Assembly (NCBI GenBank): GCA_973895155.1
Contig: OZ316892.1
Span: 25,234,001-25,298,000 of the forward strand
Origin: Marsupella aquatica
Lineage: Eukaryota; Marchantiophyta
Length of the DNA: 64,000 nt
Reading direction: 5' to 3'
Positions 37,731-50,495 of this stretch are shown here, one piece after another. The notes under the pieces were generated by a model. The model was not told where the DNA came from and did not search any database. It saw only the letters and a list, made by a program, of their open reading frames with translations. The position numbers and the translations under genes were made by a program. Position 1 is the first letter of the stretch. Each line of letters begins with the position of its first letter.

Positions 37731-37987
37731 GCAGGCCTAACCACAAAACGATCAAAGTATTCAAACAATATATCGAGGTATGTGCTTGTATTGAAAGGAC
37801 CCAAGGTTCCCATCCACCCAACGCAAACACAAAAAGGGAAATAATATGTTTAAAATATTGAATTTTAGTGGCAAAGGTTAATTTTATAGAGTGTGCATTT
37901 CACAGAGACAGTAATTCTCTCTATTTTACTTCCATTGTTTTACTCCGCATACATAGTAATATACCGGGTATATACTAAGTGGGACCC

Positions 37988-38030
37988 AACGAAGTGCAAC
38001 TGCTCTACACGTGTCCAGTTGCACTTCGTT
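37988..38030. repeat. Perfect 15-bp-arm hairpin with a G-box in the loop
   Basis: AACGAAGTGCAACTG (37988-38002) and CAGTTGCACTTCGTT (38016-38030) are exact complements. The 13-nt loop contains ACACGTGT, that is a CACGTG G-box core. GGGACCC and GGGTCC lie outside the arms. Confidence 0.85.
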
Positions 38031-41000
38031 TAACAACTGTACGGGTCCAAGCCCTCCCCAATACTTTTTCCTGGTATCCGGATTCCGGGAATGTCAAGTC
38101 TGAAGTCTGATATGTGTGTGCCAGGACGATAAACAGTGATCAGTAAGTAAGTACAGTACCGCTCTTTCCACTTGGGCCTTCCCTCTAATTGGTGAAAACT
38201 AGAGGCAAGGCTCGTAAGCCTGTACCTCTCCCCAAGAGTCAAGTCAGGTGCCCAGCCATTTTTCGGGGTGTTTTAGACATTAGGGTGGCTACTATTTTGC
38301 CCGACAAGCACCGGTCTGGCTATGGAGTATTTAATTTCAATTATAGAGTACCTTATGAGTATTGCAAAGTATTCCCTTGCTAACACTCCCCATGGTGCAT
38401 TAGGTGGTCGCCAATAAAACAGTAAATAAATAAATTGTAGTCACAATAACCATTAGCCTATTTTTTAGGTAAGCAATTTGCTAATTTTTGCCAACAAAAA
38501 AATGGCTGGAGTTGCCCCATGTACTGTATATGGTGAAGTGACACTTGCTGCCTGAAAAATGAGCTCAATTTTTGAGGTGCTATATATGATATGCTTTCAT
38601 AAGAGGACCTAAATAAACTTAAAAGTCTTAGAGAATTTAATTTGAGATTTTTCATGAGTTATCCAAATCATGACTGTGAAATTCTCCATAACTGCCCCCA
38701 TTACAAAAAGATAAAACAAGAAGGGCATGCTATTACCCATAATGCTCCAGTCCTAGGATATTCTTACACTTGGTTCAGGTTATATGTATCATTATCACAT
38801 TCACTATCAGAATTGATTAATAGAAATTATGACAAAAAGCATCCCTAATACTCATCATTTTGACATACATAATATTTCATTCTCTTTCCATCCACAAGAA
38901 TTTTGGTGGGGCCCTAGAAGAAGGGTCTAGAGGCTTTCGTTCTGGAAACCTAGACCCCAATTCTAGCTTCTCATTGCGATTATTTATATAGATGAGTGAA
39001 ATCTAGGCTTGTTGATGTGGAGCATCTAAGAGATAGAAAGAACTTAGTATGTGGACACTCAATATGGCCAACAGGCTTAGAGTTAAGTAAAGTTGTCATA
39101 TATGTTCACATTAACATAGCTTTTGGAGAGCTTTTGGAGACATGAACCACATATCTCTTATGTCAATTACTTGTCTGTTTGTTGGATTTTGTGCATGTGC
39201 ATGATATCTTTGAGTGACATTCATTTACTCAACATGCATGATATCTTTAAGTGACATTCATTTACTCAACAAGCATCGCCAAAATTACAAACTAAGAGAA
39301 AATAATATGAGGGCATTAAGTCTTGTATTTTCTTTCTAGTTCTCATCAAAAGCCAGTACTGAAATGGGCCTCAGTGTCCGGGTCAGTGTCTAATATTAAA
39401 AAAAAGACAAATGTAGAATTGCCAAAAGTGTTGTTAACACTAGGATCTCTACCTGCCAAGTCAGTACTTGGCACCAACTTGGGGTCCCAGTTAGTTTTGG
39501 CTATTTCTTGTCAAAACCCGTAACCAAAATGGCCTCCTAGAAATACAAATGAAAATAGGACAGTCTATAATATAATTTGAGATTATAGAAGTCTACTATT
39601 CAAGAATTACTTTGTAGAGTGAAACCATAGGCTGTAGTTTCTCTGGTAAAATAAAATGTTGGCATTTGGATGCTTGTGAGTTGTCAGGTTGTACCTCTAG
39701 TATAAGTATATACTTACATAGTACCAGTTAGGCTTCAGAAGACTAGGATAGCATTTTTTAAGTTTTAGGTTTCCATAGACCATGGGAGGGGGTATAGCCA
39801 AAGGGAACACAAACTTGTACTCATTCTACTTTAGGAGAGGGAATGAGAGTGTGAGAGGAGGAGCTCTAGCATGTCCAACTATGGCAAGGTTTAATTGGTT
39901 TATAGTAGATAGTGGATTTCTTTCATGGCCATGGACATAACCCAGACGGGGTGAACCACATACTTTCAGAGTCATTATATGACTTTTGTTCACATACAGT
40001 GTTGACAGTGTCTCATTCAGCCAACATTCCATCCCAACATGAGTAAGGGTGGCATAAGGGTTCGGGTATCAGGGGCCTTTCTTGTGCATTGACACAGGTA
40101 TTGTTTAATTTTGTAAAACAAATTGCCCACTACTGTGAAGAAGCTTGCCTCTCATTCTACTTTGGCCAAAAGCTACCGCCAAAGGAATTAATTATTGAAT
40201 GCCACCTCATTCATGTATACATGGAGAGCTAAAGCAAACATGTGTTGCCCCAAAGTTCCAAATATGTTTTAAGGGTACAAAGGTTCTCAGATTGGGTTTG
40301 ATCTACATGGTATGGTATGAGGTTTGCTTCATGTGAGGCCCCTTGGATCTCTAGCTATGCACAAAACAAACATTTAAACAAAGTGGCTTCAAAGTCCTCT
40401 AGCTTCTCCAGCAAAGCTTCAAGGTACAACTTGGAAACAAAATAGTTTTATTTCACTTAGGTCCACCTGCCCTGACTTTGCCAAAACCCACCACCAAAGT
40501 GGACCTGGCTATAAATAAATACATGGAAAACATTAGAACCAGGTTTAGAATCATCTAAAAAGTTGCTAAAAAATACATATCAACCACCAAAGAACAAAAA
40601 GCGCCCATCCAGGGGACACAATCCCAAAGGTGAAAGACTTGATCAAGGGGCAGCAAACAAGCCCAAACGCTTGAAAAGCCAAGACAAAATGGCAACACAA
40701 AAGGGACTCTAAAACCTAAAAGCCTTTCCCACCGCAAACCAAAGAACCTGGTAGAGCTCGAGGGGGAGTTGCATATAAGGGTCAAAGCAAGGTGACCTCA
40801 CTAGAAGCCCTAAACCAATTGCTCCACCCCTACAAAGAATAATGAATGCCTGGGCCCATAAGAACTTGTTCTTTGATCTATATTTTCTACAATATGTTTT
40901 ATTGCGAAAATTCTACAGAACTGTATGAAATGCCTAGCTTCTGGTCACTTGGACGAGAGGATGGGAGCATCAGACTCATCATTGGCCTCATGGAACCCAC

Positions 41001-41120
41001 ACGCTGGGAGCCACTGCCTCCTCATTTCCCTCTCCGTCTCATTCTAGACTGGAGAGATGGCATATATTCAACATTCATTCGAAGTACAGTAATCCAGATG
41101 AATTCAACTTTGGCACTTCT
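38031..41120. other. AT-rich intergenic DNA with small repeats
   Basis: No gene recognised. There is a 37-bp tandem duplication at 39200-39274 (CATGATATCTTTGAGTGACA, then TTCATTTACTCAAC). There is also a diverged copy of the 34.4-kb dispersed repeat at 39020-39100. A 96-codon ORF at 40846-41136 (+) has no recognisable features. Confidence 0.5.
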
Positions 41121-41125
41121 CATAC

Positions 41126-41390
41126 CTGAATTGTAGTCCGCAAAATTTAGGCAAATCTTTGAATCTTCGTTGTGTATGAATTGCTACTGCGCCCCGAGCA
41201 ATGTAGCGAGCACTGCGACGCTTCCATCAACAAACAATCAATCGATGAATTGATCCCAGCCTTTTTTCCTTGAAAGGAGCTTCTCTGAGAATGAAATTGG
41301 AGGTGGCCACGAATTTTTTAGGTTCTGAATTGTAGTCTGCAAATTTTAGGCAAGGTTTTGCATCTTAGTTGTGGATGAATTTCTTAGCTC
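41126..41390. repeat. Direct repeat of about 60 bp, 199 bp apart
   Basis: CTGAATTGTAGTCcGCAAAa and the following TTTAGGCAA...GAATTTC-like block occurs at 41126 and at 41325. Confidence 0.75.
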
Positions 41391-42500
41391 CTGACCGGAC
41401 CGAAACAGATATTCATTTGTGACCAATGCGATGAGGTTTGAGCCAGATGTTTCAAGGTCGGAGTCTTGCATTGGCAGCATCAGACTAAAAATCAACAGCC
41501 CGCTCCATTGCTGACGCCTGCAGAATAAGTTTGATGCATGTAATATTCTACGGGAAATATACTTCTGAGCTGGAATATTTTCCTCGCGCAGAATCTTGTT
41601 CACAGAATTTTGGTCTGTTATCGCAAAATGGACAAGTACTGTGTGTCATTTCCGTCAATCACAGAATTACGATTTGTCTGGTAAGTGAACGCAAATCGCG
41701 TCATGACTTTTCTTTCTCTCTGTCATTTCTGGTGCAATTTTGGAAGTTCTTCAATCACAACATGACGATATGTTTGGTAATCAGTGAGCGAAATCCTTTG
41801 AGCTTTTTTATTAAGCTGATTTAGAATTCTTCGTAGGCCTGCCGAAGGAAAAGCTCGTCGTTTCGCCTACGTTACGATCCCTCGCCTCGTGACAGAGTCC
41901 TCGACACGTGTATGTTTAACCCTGCACCACGTCTCCGGACTGACCGAAATTTGGGAGAGATGGAAACCCGCGAAGGACTACACTCTATCTAGCTGTGTCC
42001 CATGCTCCATGAACGGCTCCCTGTGAATGTGCCCCTGCATATTGGTGGAGATGCTGCTTGGGTCCACGATCTCGATGATAAATTGTGGTTAACGTGTGAC
42101 ACTTGGGCCGTTCCCGTTCACATCAACTCAATCCCGATCTAGCACACTTTATAGTATTTCATGATGATCACTGTTGATCTACAGTTGAATACTCTAAAAG
42201 CGCTCTATAGGAAAAGTATTCCTTGCTACTAGTTCTTGTAAAGGCTCCCACCAGAGGGTAGTTTGCTGAGTCGGAGGTCCCGCGGGTTCACATCAAGCCA
42301 TCCCATCTGACATCTTTATCATATTTTCATGACCACTGTTGATGTACACTTGAATAGTAATTGCCATCTGAGGTTGATGAGGAGTTGAAGGTACATTGCA
42401 TTGGGGTTCAGGAGGATGATCACGCACGATAGTTATCCTCTGTTGTACTATCCTGGAAGAGATGACTAGAAGGCAATAAGATCCGGCAGAGTCGACCTCA
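41391..42500. other. Intergenic, no gene seen
   Basis: An 85-codon minus-strand ORF lies at 41346-41603 and another of 97 codons at 41531-41824 (+). Neither is recognisable. Confidence 0.45.
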
Positions 42501-42630
42501 GACGGATTTGACTCAAGCTGCAAACACGCTTTCGACTTTGATTTCACTGGAGCACAGGAAGGGAGACGGATTTGACCCAAGCTGTGAACACGCTTTCGAC
42601 TTTGATTCAACGGGAGCACAGGAAGGCAGG
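42501..42630. repeat. 64-bp tandem duplication
   Basis: GACGGATTTGACTCAAGCTG, then ACACGCTTTCGACTTTGATT and GGAGCACAGGAAGG, occurs at 42501 and 42565 with few differences. Confidence 0.88.
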
Positions 42631-42901
42631 TAGACGAAGGAACTCCAGTGATGACGACTAGATGATGATATTATGACTGATGCTCATCGCAAGAGAAAAT
42701 GTTAGTATTTCTAAGGCACAACATTTTTGCTTGGCAAGAGAGAATAGCTTGGAATAGCTGCGCACATCATCGAAGCAAAAGAAATGATACCCCCCTCACC
42801 AAGCTTGTCTCACGGAGTGGTTGTTAGAATCTCTAAGTTTAGGCCTAACGAGCAAAGAATTCATTTTCATGCTTTATGATGAGTAGGAATATGAAACGGA
42901 A

Positions 42902-43130
42902 TGCGAATTTACCATCAAGGTAACAACACAAAGCTGAATTGCAAATTCTTATTTGAACTCACGAAGCTGAAGCCTAAATACTTGGAAGGAATTTGCTTTC
43001 AAGTATATTGGAAGGAATTTGCTTTCAAGCTTTCAGTAGGAGTATTTCCAGGAGTACATTCGCGAAGGAATTTGCCATCGAGGTAGCAACACACTGCATT
43101 GAGAATTCTTACGTGATCTCCCGAAGCTCT
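42902..43130. repeat. Diverged direct repeat, about 160 bp apart
   Basis: The block ACCATCAAGGTAACAACACA...GAATTGCAAATTCTTA near 42910 recurs as GCCATCGAGGTAGCAACACA...ATTGAGAATTCTTA near 43072. Between them TTGGAAGGAATTTGCTTTCA is duplicated in tandem at 42980-43030. Confidence 0.7.
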
Positions 43131-44059
43131 CACTTTTGAAAGGGACTCCCATACCTAGATCCAAAACGAGAATTTATAGAATCCCAGTGCCTCTATGTCA
43201 GTAGAATTTACAAATTTACACCCTGGTTGCAATAATCTCATACACCGATTGTTTGCTTAGTACATACCAAGAATAATATCTTACCAAAGAGAAAAGCGAA
43301 CAATCTGTTCCAGGGTCTGTCACGTAGACCTCTCTAAAATTAAATGTCAACAATTTCTGCTCACTAGAAAATCGTCGTGTGTCACTCGAACAAGCCAGAA
43401 ATGAGGCTCTGACTGCACTTGGCCATGTTTCCTGTACTTAAATACAGCTTGGTAACAAGCGGACACTCAAAACGAGTCCAAAAAAGTAGTGCCCGCTGGC
43501 TATTTACCGGTTAATCATTTATGGAAACAGAGTTATCTTTCAACGGTACCACAGTGCCTTCCGTATGGTTTACCCAACTTGTAAGCATCCTTCAAGATGA
43601 AACCTGAAGTTGATAGACGTTTCCAGCGCAGCACTCAGTGGACACTCCTTCACGCGCCGTGAGAAAAGCTTATAAATGTACAGTGTATAAAAAAGAATCC
43701 CTCGCTAGGATTTGGACATGGGCAGCGTCCAATGCTTTTATATCTCCAAACTTTGAAGTACCTACCCGCCACGATGGCAGGTTCCCGAAATCACTCCTGC
43801 TCAGAGGATAAATGAAGGTCACAGCACACGACCGTCCACACCGGAACTGGCAGATATTTCACTTTGAAGAGGTCAAATGCGCGGTTAAATTTTGTAAAGA
43901 CAAACTGTGTACCACGTCACCTCGAGAACGCTGGATAAAATCGGGGACGGTGTTATGGACGTAATGGAATTAGTTTCCCCATTAGATGATAATAGCTTCC
44001 CATTATACCACGAGGAAATTGAAGGACCCTTCCTTAGAGTCGGTGTTTGCAGATTGAGC
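43131..44059. other. Intergenic, 3' flank of coiled-coil gene
   Basis: No coding signal found. It probably includes the 3' UTR of the minus-strand gene next to it. Confidence 0.5.
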
Positions 44060-47000
44060 CTAGATATCATGAAATGAATGCCGATGGGGAAATAGGGAAT
44101 CATTAGAATCTGATGAAAATTCTTCCGCTTCTCCGGCTAGCCTGTCGTCAAGATGGGCCACGTCCTGGAGGGTGAGATGATGATACTCCACCACCTCGTG
44201 CAAAAGTTGATTCTCTCGTTGTAAACTGGCATTTTCCTGTGCAAGCCGTTGCTTTTCTGCAAGTAAGCTCTCTAATTGTTGTCTCACCTGCACGAGATAA
44301 ATTGAAACTCATCAAAAGGAGTAACACCCGGAAAACTCCAGGCATGTAGCAAATTTGATATTGTAATTTTGCGTGTACTCGTAGATAGGTGCTGTCCAGT
44401 ATCGTTTTCCTAGCAAATGTTTTAAAGAGTCCTTCAGACATTTACTTCAACCACACCTACCCATATAAAAGCCCCATTCCTTGCTTCGTTACTGCTCATT
44501 CCTGTCCTGTGATGAACAGTGTACTCGCCATAAAAGGTGGAGCCCAAGTCCATTCCTAGTGAAACGGAATTTGTGCACTTATAATGCGAGCTACGGGTAC
44601 AGGTACAGGCGTAGCTCTCATCTAGGTAGTTGTGGTTTAAGGACGGTACCACAAGAAAATATTGGCGAGTGATGAAACTTACGAAATCGTCGCCTTGATA
44701 GGCACCTTCTCGTAATTGCCTATTGTCCTCCTCGAGCTGTGCACACCGATTTTTCATAAATGTTTGTTCTGCTTTCACTGTCTTCAATTCTCGTAACAGT
44801 CCTTTAGCTTTAGAGGCCATGGCCATGGCAACCTGTAGTGGACATCACAAGGTCGATCACAGTTAATTTATTGAACCCATTTGTACTCGACCATTTTATC
44901 GACAAATCGGTTCTATAAAGGATCTGTGTCTCAAAGCAGTCCGTCGGTGTCCTCATGCATCCTTCAACATTCACATCTATCTTTCTAACCGATTCAGACC
45001 TACGTTTTGATGTGACAGTTGGAGAATCAAAACTATGCAATGGTTGAGCACTCAAATTCAAATAGACGTGGCCAGAGTTTGGCGGCTTACATCACGCGAA
45101 GCTTTAAGCTGCACATCGGCCGGGGTACTGTCTCCAGCATTTACAACTGTTTGCCTTGCTTGGACGTCTTCAACTTTTTTCCAAATCGAAGAGCTTCTTT
45201 GAAGCGATTTACTTACTTCAGGTGATGCAGTCTTGACTGGAGACGGTTTTCCATCAATCAAATGGAACCCTTCCTGTAAGATCAATCAGAAAGAGACAAT
45301 GAGCACCTCATGGAATTTTGACTACTGCCAAGTATGCTCGCCGTCACAAACCTAGGCAGATGCGGAATCTGCAATATAAAACAATTTCTTTGAATTTTAG
45401 AAAAACACCCACCATCAGAGCAAAAGAATTTCTGTGCTAAAGCTAGAAGTACCTCGATGGCACTGCCAAGAGTATCACCAATGAGCGAGAAGGAGGAAGC
45501 GATGGCGTCCAAGCCCTTCTGTAAAGGCCTTCCCATATTTCCTTGCTTTGCCGGGGATGTAGTCTGCTTCAAGACTGTAGGCTGAGACCACCAGAAAATG
45601 CCTATCAGTGATTGTAACCTTCAAAATTGTGACCTAAAGCTCGGAGCTCGTACAATGACAAACCACCGGATAATTACATGTTACTTTACAGATCTATGCG
45701 TTATCTAATGAAGCTCCGAGCTTGACTTATAGAGAATTGCAGTATTTCACGATCATGAAACAATGGCTGCTGTTTTCTGACCCCTGAATAAAAAGCAGGC
45801 AATTGGACCTGTTCTTTAGGAGGCTCTGATCTCGTCCTCGCCGACGATGAATCACTCACTGCAAGACTGCCATCTTCCACAAGAACTGATTTGGCCTTCT
45901 GAGCTAAAATACTCCAAAAGCTCGGCTCTGATCTACCTGCTTCTGGATGAACTACGCCTGCCATTCTCTGCGAGTACTGTGAACAACGAGAGGTTGTGTT
46001 CAGCGCAGAGACCGGTAGATAGAAAGAAAGCCAAGAACAAACCAAATACACCGGTTTTCTCTCGAACTTCACTTTACTCTCACGTATACTAGTAATCTCT
46101 GTCCATGGACCCCGTGAAGGCTAGTGAGCTTCGAAAAGAAACCATTACTTCTTTCTCTACACCTGAATTCCATCCATCCTGTTATTGAACGTTCCCGTTC
46201 TGCTTTGTCCCATATCCCAGAATAGGATATGAATGTTGAATGCCATCCATCAATTCATTTGACGTTGTTTCATTGGGAGTTGTATGCTATTTTTGATCTA
46301 GTTGATGACGGGTTTACGGTGTCGACACAGTTCTGCTGCTAAACGAAGTGTATGGCAAATTAAAAATTCAACATCGAAAAGGTCACCAACATCGTATGGC
46401 CAGCCAAGAGACAGGTTGTCCTCCATAGATTATAGAACAGAACATGCACAATCTATTCAATTAATCCCACTCTAAGAACAGACTATAATTTTCCATTTAC
46501 AACTTCGAGCACAGAAGCGGAAACCGGTAGCCAAACCCTTCTCAACCCTGCAATTGCCGAAGCCGCTAGCTTATACGACCAGAGATCAAAGAGACTCGAT
46601 CAGTTCAGGTTGCCAGACAGAGGGGGGTCGACAAGGATAGTTCCTTCCCTCTAGTCTGAACAAAGATTCTACAGCAAACGGCTATGTATCCAATCTCCAA
46701 ACGAAACTACCGTTTGTCTCGAATCAATAAGAAAACAACGTCATCGCCCAATTGACCTCTGTTCTCATTGACCCATTCATGAACTCATGGCTTGCCATGT
46801 GCGTAGCTTCATATCTTTGCTCACCAGCTCAATATGTCGAGAGACTCCGAACGCAGTTTCTTCTTATCTCCAATCGAGATAATAAAATGCGAGGGATGTA
46901 GAAAACTTCCCCAATTTGCCCAATTTCCAAAACTTCCCGAAATGTATTGCGCGGTTAGAGAGTGAATCTCGGCACCTCTTACTCCCGGCCAAATTCTAAC

Positions 47001-47306
47001 TTTCAACAGACTGTAAACCCACTCCAAGTTCCTAAACCGTCATAGCTGCATCTCAAATCAGACACACGAGAAGGAAAAAGTGTACCGTAGAGCAAATTCC
47101 AATCCTTCCAAGTTGTAGCTCCCATCACTACACGGAAACAGGAGAATAAAATGGAAACCAAAAACAATCGGACTTCTTGAATTCTCGTAGCCTCCGTCTC
47201 AAACCGTAAGCAGGGGACAATAATGCATGACCTCGGGACCACTTACATCTCTTAATAGTACTGTGCGAGGGTGCTGCTGCTGCTCCACTACAGTGTATGA
47301 GGACAT
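44060..47306 (-). CDS. Plant coiled-coil protein of unknown function, five to six exons
   Basis: The last four exons are phase-consistent: 45453-45574 (or start 45581), 45091-45273, 44683-44832, 44060-44287. Exon 4 encodes [20 protein letters not shown] (44832 downward), then [12 protein letters not shown]. Exon 5 encodes a heptad-rich [20 protein letters not shown], then [20 protein letters not shown] and an acidic/Ser tail. An upstream coding exon starts at about 45976 behind a good acceptor (CTCTCGTTGTTCACAG). It includes [10 protein letters not shown] (45964) and [14 protein letters not shown]. Its donor, perhaps at 45751, is weak and uncertain. A further upstream exon 47247-47306 ([20 protein letters not shown]) ends in a strong GTAAGT donor and is phase-compatible. 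If it is real, the protein has about 320 aa; if not, translation starts at 45964 (about 298 aa). It resembles a plant-specific coiled-coil family of unknown role; that match is from memory. Confidence 0.75.
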
Positions 47307-48885
47307 GACTAGTGCTTTGGACGCAGGTTCCTTGGTCAGGCCGCCACTCAAGAGGTCCTCCTCCTTGCCTTCCTTTCTCTTCGGCAACGGCGGAAGAGTT
47401 GGACCACAACTAAAACCGGCCCGCCCTTCTGGCCTTTCGTTTCGAGACTGATAGCTTTTACAAAAGCACTCTACTAACACCACGAAATTGCTTTAGCAGC
47501 AATCAGATTACATTCTCCGCAGTTTGCTTGCAGCAGCCTTGTTCCTGGGATCGACGGAACCTCCAAATGAGCACTTCCTGCGTAAAAACTTCCGTCACTA
47601 TTCTCCTTTTCAGAAGATAACGCAACTATCCGTCGAGCTCATGAATACATACCATCTTCCAATTACTCCCCCAATGACTTCCATTCCTTCCCTTGTCACA
47701 ACTTGATGCCCTCCCCCCTGACCTCTTCTGCCCTTCTTCGAGTACTGTAACTCAGAAGGCCCTCTACTGCAGTGATTATGCTATTTATTAGCCATCTAAC
47801 TATCATTCTCCTAGGTGGACGGTAGACAATCTACTGTACCTTCTTGGTGACACTTTCCCTCTCCAGATTGTGGAACAAAAAATGGCCTAATTATTGTCGG
47901 CGCTTCTCTTCTCGTCAGGCGTTTCCTCTCGTCTGCTCCATTTGCGGTACAAGAAAGTCCGGCGTGATTCTGCCCGTTGGGTGAATCACGCCAGTACCAT
48001 AGTCAGAACCAAACAATGCTCACACTCCTCAGTGGGAGAATGATCTGGGCCGTGAATGATGGATTCAACAATGATGCGAACGTTGCGGCTTTATAAATGG
48101 GGGAGAAGCCAAAAATGATGAATAGAAAAAGGAATCATTATCGGGCGCTTCTCCGCAAAATCATTTGCGCAAATCGATCGATATCAATTCATCGATGCAT
48201 TCCAGGGGAGGGAAAATTGTGCACTCTCTTTATTGCGCAGGAAAGTGCTCATTTCAACGGAAAAAGATTACGACAGCATTACTTGTTTCGCGATTCCGCA
48301 ATTATGTTCCGTAGCCTGTACCTGTCCCTTTGTCCCGCGGGACCTAGTCACCGGATGACCCGGCCTTGGGAGCCGGGCCTTTGGGAGTAGGGCCGGTCGG
48401 AAAGACGAAACGAGTCGGACTGACAATTCGCAGGCGAGGGCTTGGGTTTCGCACCGGGTTCTGGGAGTAGGGACGGTCGGGGAGTCGAACTTACCGGCCT
48501 GGAAAGGCACGTTAGGGCGGGCCGGTTGGGGCGCAGGTGGGGCCGTAGGTGCGATTATTCTTCCCTAACAAGGATGGGGCCACCAGTTAGTACTCGATGA
48601 ATGTACGGCTAGATTTTCCTCTGGGATGTGAGTACTCCATATAAGCCGTCGATCTAAATGTAAAAGAAGGCATGGTGGATGGGACAATGTCGCTGACCAG
48701 TTGTGGTACAGGCTCCTCAACGGGACCACCGGCCGTCAGATTGGTGCCAAGGCCAACGTCTTTCTGAAGAGAGCCCTCCTTTTATCATGACATGGTGTCA
48801 GATGGACCACAAATGTGTAACCATACAACTTGGATGTACTAGAGAATCTACTTTTGAACCCAAAAGCATGACCATTGATAGAAAT
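47307..48885. other. Intergenic, probable promoter side of the coiled-coil gene
   Basis: No gene recognised. The stretch 48330-48540 is GC-rich with a repeated GGGAGTAGGGcCGGTCGG motif (about 48380 and 48463). The frame of the 47247 exon is open upstream to about 47483 without another ATG. Confidence 0.45.
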
Positions 48886-48960
48886 GAATTAGTTCATGGA
48901 CCCCTTCTAATTTGAATTAGTTCGTGGACCCCTTCTAATTTGAATTAGTTCATGGACCCC
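48886..48960. repeat. 28-bp tandem repeat, about 2.7 copies
   Basis: GAATTAGTTCATGGACCCCT, then TCTAATTT, starts at 48886, 48914 and 48942. The core TTAGTTCATGGACCCC recurs alone at 52138, and in inverted form near 51650. Confidence 0.9.
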
Positions 48961-50322
48961 TATCTTCTCCATTACACTTCCCGATTCCTTACCACCCATT
49001 CACATTATCTATCAGTTTTCAATCCAATTCTTTTCATCACAGAAGTCACATTCAATCGTTTCTCTCCTGAACTTCAACAAATGCATTCCCGCTACTGTCT
49101 CCCAAACAGCTCTAATTGTCACCTGAACTTTTCAATCTTTTTCGCCTTTCAGCAGCCAAACCTACTCCTCTGCCCCAAGTTCCTCATCTCTTAGTTTCCG
49201 TTCCTTCTTCCTCACAATAACCACATTGACCTCTCACCCCGGAACTCCCGGATGATTTCATCAAAATCCTTTATCCATATCTGAACGTCTCTTTAAACAC
49301 AATCCTTTTTACCACAGCCTCTTGCAAACGCGCCTCTTGGGGGTCGATGCATTTGACAGAGTCGTTGCTTCTGTTCGCTCCAATAATGATCCGCGTCCTT
49401 ATCAAGTGATCTCTCAAATCAGCTTCACTTCTAATATTTTCAATTTGATCATGAAAAGGCATTGATTGTGCTCGTAGAAACTTGTATAGCCCTGCTCTAT
49501 CAATTGCTAGATAGTATTTCTTACTGCCAAATCAAGCCGAGCTCTGTCTGGTGCAATGGAGCATTGGGTCAGCTCTTCCCTTTCAAAAACCAGATATGGA
49601 GATACAATTTGAAGTCCTACATGCAGACTGGTCTTTGATTTCAAGTTGCCTCCTTTATGAACTCCTGAAATACGAGCCTATGTAATAGATTGGATCTATA
49701 AGAACCCACAAGAGCGATGGTGCAGTCAATGTGCTCGTTTTGTCCTTATGAAATTGTGATGTTCTTTCGTTTGTTACCAATTTGGATCTCCACTCCAAGA
49801 GACGCTCACTAAGCTGCATCAAGTTGTGGAGCAATGTTTGGTATTTCCTGCTCAATAATTGCCTACTTCACAAGCTGAATCCATTCTTCATATAATTCTT
49901 CTGTCCACGAGCACGACACGAGGAAACGACAATGCCGGAAGACAGATTGCTAGAGAAGGAGTGCTAGACAAAAATGACCTTCTGGCGCTGCAGAAACAAG
50001 ATTCAACTGCCATGCTCAAGATTCTTAATTGCCATTGTAATTAGTGTTGCTTCATTACTTTAATTACAATTGAATTACAATTCAAAAAAAAGGGTGGGCA
50101 GTTGGTTAAGCGGGGTAATAAAACTGAGTTGAAAGCCTACTCGGGGTAAATAAAATAGTTATTTTTTATAACTTTTTATATCAAGGTTTTTTTTGTTTTT
50201 TTTGTTTACATCAAGGTTTACGGCATGGGGTCCTCAATTTTACCAAAATCTTGCTGCAAACACGAATGTTGGCATAATTTCATTGTGGAAACCAATCCGT
50301 TCCTACTTGCAGCGTGCCATGA
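48961..50322. other. Intergenic, no gene seen
   Basis: Only short ORFs are present. Poly-T-rich stretches lie at 50160-50205. Confidence 0.5.
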
Positions 50323-50495
50323 TGACATGGCATGCTGTGGAGTCAAGAATTTTGGAAGGGACCTCTAGTGGGGTCCGTAAATAATGATGCTCCCATGGAC
50401 CATAAGGTTGGTCTTTGCTAACCCCCATGGACCATATTTACGGACCCCACCAGAGGTCCCTTCCAAAATTCCTGGCACCACAGCGTGCCACGTCA
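50323..50495. repeat. Long fold-back: 61-bp arms, 51-nt loop
   Basis: Arms 50323-50383 and 50435-50495 are complementary at 55 of 61 positions. The inner 16 bp next to the loop (GTGGGGTCCGTAAATA) match without gaps, as do the 20 bp GAATTTTGGAAGGGACCTCT further out. Five of the six mismatches are G/A or C/T transitions. The loop and its edge contain CCCATGGACCATA twice. No ORF spans it. Confidence 0.88.

Noticed and set aside
42240-42300. Possible tRNA or pol III B box (GGTTCACATC)
   Set aside because: The B-box match is imperfect, no A box lies at proper spacing, and no cloverleaf can be drawn.
50088-50125. tRNA-like start (GGGCAGTTGGTTAAGCGGGG)
   Set aside because: No TPsiC arm or acceptor partner follows within 90 nt.
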